A model generated the notes under the pieces. That model did no database searches and was not told the DNA's origin. It saw only the letters and a program-made list of their open reading frames with translations. 64,000 nt of DNA from Morchella semilibera. Taxonomy: Eukaryota; Ascomycota; Pezizomycetes; Pezizales; Morchellaceae. The stretch covers positions 2,998,001-3,062,000 of the forward strand of contig WBVU01000004.1 in assembly GCA_009192285.1 (NCBI GenBank), in the 5' to 3' direction. The translations under genes were made by a program, and so were the position numbers. Each line of letters opens with the position of its first letter. The stretch's first letter is position 1. Below, one piece after another: positions 37,417 through 46,629 of the stretch.

Positions 37417-37748
37417 AATTGTAATCCAGTATCGCGGTAGTGAATAGAGATAACGGGCTTGAACTTTCATAGGGATGTGTGGCGCTGTGAGGTGGCTACA
37501 ATAGCATGTGAACCATGTGGCTTTACTACTAGCGGGGAAGTTGGCGGGGCAACGTAATGCGCAATCATCTGAGATGGCCCACCTCACAACTAACTTTACC
37601 TCACAGCTAACATCACCATTCAAGAGGAAGAAAAACTTGAGCCCTTCCGGAACAAAGATAAACTGATTCAGACCCTTCTTCACTTACACCACTCTTTACC
37701 CCCACCAGTTCCTCAGATAAGTCCGTCAATAGTCCTTCCGAAACTGTT
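37417..37748. promoter_or_regulatory. divergent promoter region, MRPL9 / CUE5-like
   Basis: The 332 bp between the two start codons must serve both genes. No TATA-like box or named motif stands out. A shared bidirectional promoter is inference from the spacing. Confidence 0.45.
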
Positions 37749-39327
37749 ATGGAACCCGAACATCAAGAAAAGCCTAAAACCGAGTTTCCGGTACACCTTA
37801 CTCCTACCTCTATTCTTTATCCGTAACATCTCGCACTAATTCCATTGATCCTTTACCGATCACTAACCTAGAGAAACTATACCCAGGATAACTCTCCCAC
37901 TCCTAGGAACTCTAGCGCAGCTCCAAACACTGCACATTCCCCTATTATCGAAACGCCTCCAGCGAAGCCTCCCCGTCCCATGTCACCTCAACAACAAGCT
38001 CAAGCTACATTGCAAGAGGCGTTTCCGTCTATTGATGGGGCTGTGGTACGTGCTGTGTTGGTGGCTTCTGGTGGTCAAATAGAGCCTGCGTTCACCGCGT
38101 TATTGAGTATGGATACCTCTTTGTGATTAAGCGGGGAACTATTTCGGTCCTGATATAGTTTAGGTATGAGCGACCCTTCAGTTATGGAAGAAGATACACG
38201 CCCGCCACCTCAACCACCTCGCCCTCGGCCTGGTAATCGTTCACCACAAGTGAGTGCCAACATACTCTCTGGATCTCACAAAGCTAAAAATTTACAGAGA
38301 GACTCCGGCTATAATGCTGCTCAATACAATGAACGCCCACAACGACGCAAGGACCTGCATAGTTTAGCCCCAGCTCCGTATCTGACCTCCACTCCTCAAA
38401 ATCAGCTGGAGGCAGATGAGATATACGCTAGGCAGTTAGCCGAACATTTTGGGGCAGGTGGCGTAGGTTCTGGGAGAAGTGGTGGCGCAAACTATAATAC
38501 GAGGAATACGGAAACTAGAAGAAGGCAGCATCCACCACCGCGGGACGAGGATTCTGATCCAAATAAGGAAAGATCATTTATTGACGGTAGGTACTCTCAT
38601 CATACACTACACTCTCATATCTATTAACACTCCTGTAAGACGAGCTCCCGGTGATCAAGGAAAATATCCTCAAAGGGTTTGCTGAGACACAGAATAAGTT
38701 CAACTCATGGATCACCGATATTAAAAAACGCCTGGACGGTGACTCGCCTGAGAACTCGCCTCCAACCTCCGCACGAAACAGTGCTCAGTATGCGCGACCT
38801 GTAACCGGTACACGGGGCCCCAGAGATGGAGGCTACGATGCTGATCCTCGGGTACTTACTGATGATTTTACTCATTTACACTTAAAAGACAGTACTATTG
38901 AAGGTACTGCACAAGATTGAAGAAGCTTGTTAAGCAATCTGTTGCTAACAAATACATAGCACCCCAATCAAGGCGCCCTAAAGCAAACCCCAGTTTATTT
39001 GAACCGTCCCCTGCTGATAAAGCAAGTCGCAAAGTCTCGTTTGAAGATCGTCCTACAAATATCTCCGACGAAGATTTATATCGGCCAGCCCCAAACCCCC
39101 GCCCCCCGGGGGCTGTTCCACCAATTAGGCAGCCATCACCCGCTATAACTAGCAAATGGGAACCCTTGAAGAGCGTAGAGCCAGCACCTATGGACAGAGA
39201 TCCATTCTCACTTGGTGATAGTGATGATGAGCGAGAGGTTCCGCTGAAGGAACAAGAGACGGCTAAGCCGCTGTCTATCACGGGGCCGCAAGAAACAGGC
39301 ATTACTGCGCCGAAAGATACCAAATGA
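37749..39327 (+). CDS. CUE5: CUE-domain ubiquitin-binding protein, Cue5-like
   Basis: CUE domains bind mono- and polyubiquitin; yeast Cue5 is an adaptor that links ubiquitinated proteins to Atg8 in autophagy. Five exons in the preferred model (37749-37790, 37887-38106, 38164-38586, 38640-38903, 38960-39327) give 438 residues and close in frame. The CUE domain is at about residues 50-90 (ATLQEAFPSIDGAVVRAVLV, then SGGQIEPAFTALLSM); the next exon starts SDPS, as in Cue5 relatives. Later conserved blocks are LEADEIYARQLAEHF, DELPVIKENILKGFAETQNK followed by WITDIKKRLDG, and KVSFEDRPT. Most of the rest is Pro/Arg/Ser-rich and looks disordered. Exon 1 is least sure: an alternative intron (37823-37906) also keeps the frame. 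The stretch 38250-38297 (48 nt, GTGAGT...TTTACAG) could be a further in-frame intron, giving 422 residues. Orthology to yeast Cue5 is inference. Confidence 0.75.
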
Positions 39328-40439
39328 GCCAGCGCTAAGTGGTCGAGAAAGTTCTCTAGGCCAGCTGGCAAGAAAGGGTTGGGAGAAGCATAATATAATA
39401 AAATGTATTTATATGATTATCTCTACGTACACTGTTCCGGCGTGCTTGGGGTTGACTGGTCAGTGTAACCGAGTGAATTCCCTTCCCTACTTATCCTACC
39501 AAGGCGATAGAAGCATCTTATATATTACGATAGAGACTTCGTGATATCCCTACCAAGTGCCATACTTTTCCATAACAGGTGTAAACCCTAGGCTAGAACG
39601 CGAGTAGGCTCATTGTACTCGTGGGGCGGCCTGACAATTTTTCGATCCGTAATCACACCCTAGGAACTGAACACTACTTAGTGCTACTTAATACGTTATT
39701 AGAGGTGCTGTAGAAAAGGGACCCTTGTTTTTGGAAAAAATGTTATGTCGATATTAAATATTATTTATAGGTATAAAACATTGTGTGCAGTTGGTTATAA
39801 CGTATTAGATGTACCAGGGTGTAAGGGTAAGTACTTTGCGCTGAATCTCGACTCATCGTGTGCCATTAACATGCGAATCCTCTGCCCAAGCATTGGTGAT
39901 TTCTCAATCTCATGACCAGTCCCGTCATGTTCAACTATAAATGGTCTTAACTCTCGTAATGTTTGGATAGTATTAAACAACATCTTGACGCTCATGTCCG
40001 GTCTAGGCGCCAAGGCAGTGCGCTATTGCTATCGGATACCAATAGCAAAACCTCTCTATTGACCGGTAGTCGATAAGAGCAAACTCTTCATTTGAACGTT
40101 CAGATTAGGTTAGTAGATTATATTAATCAGTAATTCTATATGCGACATTTCTTGGTCCTCACACAAAACCGGGCTCCTGTTAAATTAATATCTCCTCAAC
40201 TGATACAATTAATCGGGTTCTGTCATCGGAAAGTGCCCCGGCAAGCCTGACTCACAATGAGCTAGAACACCTAACCCTGACAAATTTATACAGCAATAAA
40301 TTATCAATATCTTCTACCTGCCGTCACTCCACCTCTTGCCAAGCCTAATCACCCCACCAAACATCTCACTAGACTATATTGTAACTATCAACGTGCCTAT
40401 TCTTCAGTCTACGTCTTGAATTAAAAACTCAAAACTTAA
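39328..40439. other. intergenic region upstream of DPS1
   Basis: It contains a short transposase-like relic on the minus strand (39795-40013) and otherwise no recognisable gene. The last 100 or so bp are presumably the DPS1 promoter and 5' UTR. Confidence 0.5.
39795..40013 (-). pseudogene. possible DNA-transposase fragment
   Basis: An open stretch of about 70 codons reads ...RPFIVEHDGTGHEIEKSP... then RIRMLMAHDESRFSAKY. The order RPF.VE.D..G.....P... followed by a hydrophobic strand and HDES.FSA resembles the region around the first catalytic Asp in a fungal DDE transposase family, from memory. No start codon is present and both sides are lost. Low confidence; it could be a chance frame. Confidence 0.35.
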
Positions 40440-42275
40440 ATGTCTTCCTCAGAGCCCCCATCTGAACAAATTACTGCTCTCTCCCTTGGTAGTTCGACTG
40501 AGGAGACTCCTCTTGGGTGCGTATTTATCTTTAGTTCCCCGTTATCTAATCGTAACTAACATCTGTTAATATAGGCCGGATGGCCAGCCTCTCACAAAGA
40601 ACGCTCTAAAAAAGATGCAGAAGGAGAAGGAGAAGGTAGAGAAAGCAGCAAAGAGAATTGCTCTCGAGGCTGAGCAGAGGGCCGCTCGTGAACTTGCAAA
40701 CATCGACCATGCGACTGCAAACTATGGTTTAAAACCTATGGTCCAATCAACCGAGCGTTCCGGCACTGAACGTATTCAGCTCTCGTCACTCACGACTGCA
40801 GATAACGGCCGTGAGATTGTGTTTCGTGCAAGAATGCAAAATGCTAGAATCCAAGGAGCAAAAATGTGTTTCCTTGTTCTACGGCAGCAAAGCGACAGTA
40901 TTCAGGCCGTGATGACGGCCAATGCGGATGGGAGCGTTTCAAAGCAGATGGTTAAGTGGTCTTCAGGAATTAACGCCGAGAGCATTGTGCTAGTTCATGG
41001 TGTGATTAAAACAACACCTGAACCTGTTACCTCAGCAAGCTTATCGGATGTCGAAGTTCATGTTTCTAAGCTCTTTGTGATAGCCGCTGCAGAACCAGTG
41101 CTACCAATCCAGTTCGAAGATGCCTCGAGATCTCTAAAAGAAGTTGAGGAAGGTGAAGGGAAATACCCGACGGTTTCGCTCTCTACCAGACTTGACAATC
41201 GTGTCATCGACCTGCGAACACTCTCCAACCAGGCAATCTTCCGCATCTCATCAGGTGTCTGTATGCTCTTCAAGGAATTTCTTCTCCAGAAAGGGTTCAC
41301 TGAAGTTCATACACCGAAATTGATCGCCGCGGCTTCCGAGGGTGGTGCGAACGTATTCAAAGTCACCTATTTCAAGAGTGATGCTTATCTTGCGCAAAGT
41401 CCTCAACTTTATAAGCAGATGCTAATTGCTGGTGATTTCGAGCGTGTCTTTGAGATTGCCCCAGTTTTCAGGGCCGAAAACTCTCAAACACACAGGCACA
41501 TGACCGAGGTTTGCCCATGCCCATCGCACTACGTCGGTACAAACTGATGTAAATGTATTAGTTCATCGGACTCGACCTTGAAATGGCATTTGAGGAACAT
41601 TACCATGAGGTCATTGAAGTTCTTGAGAGTCTCTTTGTCTTTATCTTTAATGGGCTTTGCGAGCGATTTGCCAAAGAGATTGCAGTTGTTAGAGGGCAAT
41701 ACCCAGTAGAAGAATTCAAGATTCCGAAGGATGGTAAAGTGTTGCGTATAAAGTTTAAGGATGGTATTGCAATGCTTAGAGAGGCTGGCTATGATGTCCC
41801 AGAGCTTGAGGATCTAAGCACAGAGATGGAGAGAAACCTTGGTAGGCTCGTATTGGAAAAATACGACACTGACTTTTACGTCATGGACAAATTTCCATTG
41901 GCTGTGAGGCCGTTTTATACGATGCCTGACCCCGAGGACAATAACTACTCCAATTCCTATGGTATATACAACCTTAATCTGCAAGATTGGGACTAATACT
42001 GACCATAACCAGACTTTTTCATGCGCGGTGAAGAGATCCTATCAGGCGCACAGCGCGTGCACAACTCTGATTTCCTCGAGGAACGTATGAAATGCCTAGG
42101 CATGGATCCAAAGGCGCCTGGGCTTGCAGACTACGTTGACGCATTTCGATATGGTGCGCCACCGCACGCCGGGGGAGGCATTGGTCTTGAACGTGTCGTG
42201 TTCTTGTGGCTGGGACTGCAAAATATTAGAAGAGCGAGTACATTTCCAAGAGACCCGATCAGGCTGAGACCATAG
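40440..42275 (+). CDS. DPS1: cytosolic aspartyl-tRNA synthetase
   Basis: A class II enzyme that charges tRNA-Asp with aspartate in the cytosol. Four exons (40440-40516, 40575-41508, 41562-41961, 42013-42275) give 557 residues, the same length as yeast Dps1. A Lys/Glu-rich N-terminal extension ([14 protein letters not shown] from residue 40), typical of the eukaryotic enzyme and linked to tRNA binding in yeast, precedes the OB-fold anticodon-binding domain (about residues 100-200, [18 protein letters not shown]). The catalytic domain shows [20 protein letters not shown], motif 2 [14 protein letters not shown] followed across an intron by [13 protein letters not shown], and motif 3 [20 protein letters not shown] with the C-terminal [14 protein letters not shown]. 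All key motifs are present. All three introns are GT-AG and 51-58 nt long. Confidence 0.97.
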
Positions 42276-42753
42276 TTAAGCAAAACCGGGGAACCTTTTG
42301 CGGGGATACGCCTGCATTGGTAGCTTTTAGAAAATAGAATTCTCAATATAAGATACTTAACAGAGCACACAACAGAAAAGAAATTGGAATGTATTGTAGG
42401 GTGACAAAAGCAACCTCGAGGTTCATACCTAAGGGATAAGTTCTATCAATAGAGCGTATTGGCAAACAAGTTCTGGGTCTAAATATTTAGTTCTTGGCGA
42501 CCAGTTTTTGGTGTGATAGCCCGCCAAGAGGTCAAGATTTGAACTCAAAATTGGTTGTGGTTGCAAAGCAAAATCATGTTTACTTTTGTCACCCGGCAAT
42601 AGATGATAACAAGCCTGATTTAAACCCGATAAATATAGTGGTGTAACAACACTAAACCTAATTTAGACAGAATTCCCTAATATGATTTTGCACGTATTTG
42701 TATTTTAATTTTATTTATTTATTTATTATATTGATTATATTATTCATTACCTC
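42276..42753. other. intergenic region downstream of DPS1
   Basis: It holds the DPS1 3' side, a short repeat shared with 2316-2353 (see 42486), and an AT-rich run (ATTTATTTATTTATT at about 42714) just before a MITE. No gene was seen. Confidence 0.5.
42486..42535. repeat. dispersed short repeat with CTTGGCG...CGCCAAG hairpin
   Basis: TTTAGTTCTTGGCGACCAGT here closely matches TTTTAGTTCTTAGCGACCGG at about 2315-2334; both continue with TTTTTG and then CCGCCAAGAG. The inner CTTGGCG and CGCCAAG form a small inverted repeat. It is probably the end of a decayed mobile element. Confidence 0.45.
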
Positions 42754-42890
42754 CACCAGCAAACTCAACTTGTGACTGGAATCTTCCAACAGTTTCGGCG
42801 GTCTCCTGAGAGTCTCCTGAGACTCTTGAACATTTTTTGAATCTCCTGAAACTAAGGAGACATTAAGAGACAAATGAAGTCATTCTGATA
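42754..42890 (+). mobile_element. MITE (CATCAGCAA family), 137-bp diverged copy
   Basis: It begins CACCAGCAAACTCAACTTGT and ends GTCATTCTGATA. The length is the full 137 bp but both ends and the body carry substitutions, so this is one of the older copies. Confidence 0.8.
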
Positions 42891-42948
42891 TATCCAGATA
42901 GGTTTTATGTTTTAAACAGAACTGTTATTTTGATAGTTACTAGTAGAA

Positions 42949-43863
42949 TGTGACGGAGTAACCCGACACAAAGTAGAAGATGACAATATTGACGCAGGAG
43001 GACTCGAGGATTACAACCTATGCAACGAGGAGACCGACGAAGACAGAAACAGCGCCAAGCAGGCACAAGCACAGGCACCGGCAAAGGCAAAGGCAAGAGC
43101 AGGGGCACAGAAATGCAGAACAAAGAGAGTGAGGACCACATGGACCTCAACGAGAACGATGAGAGGCACTATAGTTTTCCTCTATAGAGGACAGAATCTT
43201 TAGGTACGAGAGGCTATGGCTTAAGAATAGGAATAGATTTTTATTTACCGAGATAATACGAAGATGAGAGAGAGAGGAAAGAAAGAAGAAACTAAGGAAA
43301 ACATCTATCCTCGCTATTTAACACCTCTCCTTCACCAATCCACATCAGCAAGACTTCATTTGTCTCCTGATATCTCCTGAGCCTCAGGAGACTCAAAAGA
43401 TCTCCAGGAGTCTCAGGAGAACATCAGCAAGACTTCATTTGTCTCCTGATGTCTCCTGAGCCTCAGGAGACTCAAAAGATTTCCAGGAGTCTCAGGAGAC
43501 TCTCAGGAGACCTGGGAGACTGTTGGGAGACTGCAGTCATAAGTTGAGTTTGCTGATGAATCTCAGGAGACTTGGGAGACTGTTGAGAGACTGCAGTCAT
43601 AAGTTGAGTTTGCTGATGCGCTATGTCAGTAACTCATACATTAGCTCATAGAAACCCGTAGAAATCCATCGCAACCACACCTCGTATTCCTCCACACCAT
43701 CTCTACTATTTACATTACAAATCCATCACGCCATCGAACCTCCTAGAATCCAATTACGACACCCCCTCTTTAACTCACCCCTTACTCGCTTAGCATTACC
43801 CTAACAATCATAACAGCGCTTCGACTACCGAACTGTCGGAACCTATGCCAAGACTCCGGGACA
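42949..43863 (-). mobile_element. solo LTR, family 1, TSD TAGAA, carrying nested MITEs
   Basis: The plus strand runs from TGTGACGGAGTAACCCGAC to ...AGACTCCGGGACA. Exact TAGAA duplications lie at 42944-42948 and 43864-43868. A MITE cluster (43343-43618) interrupts it. Confidence 0.85.
43343..43618 (-). mobile_element. MITE (CATCAGCAA family) hosting a second MITE of the same family
   Basis: The outer copy is in two parts, 43343-43420 and 43561-43618. A full 137-bp copy, 43422-43558, lies between them in the same orientation. AA is present on both sides of the inner copy (43420-43421 and 43559-43560), a 2-bp target duplication. The whole cluster sits in the solo LTR 42949-43863. Confidence 0.88.
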
Positions 43864-44138
43864 TAGAAGAAATATAAGCGTAGGTTTTGATTTTGATATC
43901 TGTACTAGCATCTTGGCATCGGTCCCGGTAGTTCGGTAGCCTTAGCGCTGTTATAATTAGAAGAAATAAACTAAGCGGGAGTAGTACAGATGGGGTGAGG
44001 ATGCCGTCACTAGATTCTATGAGGTTCGGTTGCAAGAAGGATTATTAATGGGATTTAATAAGATAGTGAGGGGGAATACGAAACGTGGTTGTACTGAGTT
44101 TCTATGAGTTTATATGGCGCTAGTGTGTGAGTCATATC

Positions 44139-45373
44139 TGTGACGAAGTAGCCCGACGCAAAGTAGAAGATGACAATTATGACGCAGAAAGACTCGAGGA
44201 GCACAGCCAGCGAAACGAGGTCACCGACGAAGACAGGAGCAACACCGGGCAGACACAAGCATAGGCACCGGCAAAGGTAAAGGCAAAGGCAGAGGCAAAA
44301 GGGCGCAGGGCAGGGAAAGTGAAGACCGGATAGATCTCCACTAGAACAATGAGGAATACTATGGATTTCCCCTAGAGGGGACAAGGTCTTTGGTGCAAAG
44401 AACTATAGCTTGAGGATAAGAGTATATTCCTATGTACCAAGTGTCCCGGCGTTTTGGCATCAGTCCCGGGGGTGTTGAAGTGGTTAGAGTAATGTTAAGC
44501 GAGGAAGGGGTATGCTGAGGAGGAGTTGTCGTCATTGGATTCTAGGAGATTCGATAGCGTGATGGATTGGTAATGTAGATAGTAGAGATGGTGGGGAGGA
44601 ATACAAAGTGTGGTTGCGATGGATTTCTACGGGTTTCTATAGGCTGATGTATGAGTCATAGCGGACTGGTAGAGCAACGGGGTTAAATAGCGGGTATAGA
44701 TGTTTTCTTTAGTTCTTTCTTTCTTTTCTCTCTGTCTCGTCTTCCTGTCATCTCGATACATAGGAATATACTCCTATTCCCAAGCCATAGTTCCTCGCCT
44801 CCAAGATTGTGCTCTCTTGCAGAGAAAAATCTATAGCATCTCCCATCATTCTCGTTGAGGTCCATCCGGTCCTCACCTTCTCTGTCCTGTGCTCTTGTGC
44901 CCTTGCTCTTGCCTTTGCCTTCGCCGGTGCCTGTGCTTGTGCCTGCCCGGCGCTATACCTGTCTTCATTAGTCTCCTCGTCGCGTAGGCTGTACTCCTCG
45001 AGCCATTCTGCGTCATCATTGTCATCTTCCACTTTACATCGGGTTCCTCCGTCACACCAAAATAACAGGAAAACGAGACAGAGAAGAAAGAAAGAACTCA
45101 AGAAAAAGTCTTCCCGGGCTATTTAACATCCTCCTTCGCCAGTCCGCTATGACTCATACTTTCATTCATAGAAATCTATCGCAACCACACCTCGTAATTC
45201 TCTCCCAACATCATCTTTGATTATATTACAAATCTATCATGCCATAGAATCCTATAGAACCTGATGATGACACCTCCGCTTGTCATAAGTCTTCGTCACT
45301 TATCGTTTCTTCAATAGTTACATCAACGCTTCGACTACCAAATACTCGGGCCCGATTCCAAGATGCCGGGACA
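44139..45373 (-). mobile_element. LTR family 1 (minus orientation) split by a solo LTR
   Basis: The left part, 44139-44441, begins TGTGACGAAGTAGCCCGAC; the right part, 45057-45373, resumes CCAAAATAACAGG and ends GATGCCGGGACA. The gap is exactly the plus-orientation LTR 44442-45056. Confidence 0.8.
44442..45056 (+). mobile_element. solo LTR, family 1, TSD CCAAG/CCAAA
   Basis: It runs from TGTCCCGGCGTTTTGG to ...CCTCCGTCACA. The flanking 5-mers CCAAG (44437-44441) and CCAAA (45057-45061) differ at one base and lie at the expected position of the host LTR. Confidence 0.8.
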
Positions 45374-45529
45374 CTTTGCCCTTGCCTTTGCCCTCGCCGG
45401 TGCTTGTGATTGTACCTGTCCGGTGTGGTCCTCGCCTTTGTCAGTGTCCTCGTTGTGCTGATTGTGCTACTCGAGTCCTTCAGCATCATCATTGTCATCT
45501 TCTACTTTACGTCGGGTTACTCTGTCACA

Positions 45530-46059
45530 AGTTCTACAAAGAGGTCCAGGGATTACTATTACGGCGTGGAGCATGCTTGGCGACGTTGCAGGAAGAAGAA
45601 TTAGTCAGTGGTTTTCTAAAGTATCATTCTATAGGTTTCTGTTATAGAGTTATATGAGTCAACAGTGTGCATGTATTTCTAATAGAAGGATTTCCTTGGG
45701 GTTCTGTGGATTTCTATGTTATGAGTCAGCGAATGGATTTCAGGGCTATGTATAGGGAGCTCTCTCCTTCGCTTGTAGGGGTTCTCTTCTTCTTCTTTCT
45801 TCTTCACGCAACCTTCCTGTCCTTTAGCCAATACAAAGCTTTAGGATCTCTAACTACTATTCAGTTTCCCCGCTCCTACTCTCTAGAAGGCAGGATGAAA
45901 CCTATAGCCCTCGTCTCATACCCCGTCCCGTCTCACTCCGTCTCTCGTCCTGCACCCCCCGCTCTTCCCCTCCCTTAGCCCTATATGCTTCCACCTCACC
46001 TCGTCTCACCTCGATTGTGTACCTTGGCACTTCTCGTCTTGGTCCTCACTTCTTCCGTA
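45530..46059. other. unassigned segment between LTR and gag fragment
   Basis: No reading frame of interest. It contains ATGAGTCA-like and CTTCTTCTTTCTTCTTC runs reminiscent of an LTR of another family, but I could not match it to a second copy in the window. Confidence 0.35.
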
Positions 46060-46629
46060 ATAATTACGAGCTAATATCAAAAAAGCTCCAGAAAGGGATC
46101 AAAGAAGATCTAGGGGAGCACGATGACAACTTAACCAAATACTCCAAGTCCGAGAAACTCCCTGACCCAGAGAAGCATCGGGGCGACCATAAGAATCTTA
46201 GGACGTTTCAGAGACAGCTACAAATTAAACTTACGGCCAACTTGTATCGTTTTCCCACCTCAGAACAATAGCTTACGTATTCCATTTCTCGACTGTAGGG
46301 ACCGGCAGCGGATCAATTTCTTGCCTATATTATGGATTAAGGAATCGCTCTTGATTCGATGGCGGAATTTTTTGAAATTTTGAATTATGCTTTTAGCGAT
46401 CTGGACCGGGCGGCCACAGCTGCTCGTAATCTAAGGAGATTAGACAACGTCAATGCATTTTTTGTGAGTACTTCGCAGAGTTTCAACGGTATGTTGCCGA
46501 CTCTGAGTTTAACGAAGTGGCCAAAATTGAATGGCTCTTAAAAGGACTTAATCAGGATTTGATGGTTTTGATGATTCAGAATGAAACCCCCGGCAACGAT
46601 CAAGGACTGTGGACTTCTCTTGCAACGGT
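46060..46629 (+). mobile_element. gag fragment of a family-1 chromovirus
   Basis: The conceptual product matches the gag of the neighbouring element (47413-48654) over its capsid-like part (KLPDPEKHRG, FQRQLQIKLTANL). It stops exactly where the LTR at 46630 begins. It is more diverged than the neighbour and broken in several places; an older copy. Confidence 0.8.

Larger units (their letters stand above)
43901..45529 (+). mobile_element. LTR family 1 (plus orientation), broken and hosting another LTR
   Basis: The left piece, 43901-44138, begins TGTACTAGCATCTTGGCATC; the right piece, 45374-45529, ends GTTACTCTGTCACA. The middle of the LTR is absent. A minus-orientation LTR (44139-45373) lies between the pieces. 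Confidence 0.65.

Noticed and set aside
39400-39790. Search for tRNA-like boxes in intergenic regions
   Set aside because: No stretch combined an A box, a GGTTCRANNCC B box and a plausible acceptor stem; nothing was strong enough to report.
18286-43618. Regularly repeated TCTCCTGAGA units as a CRISPR-like array
   Set aside because: The units lie inside a MITE with inverted ends and target duplications, there are no unique spacers, and the genome is eukaryotic.
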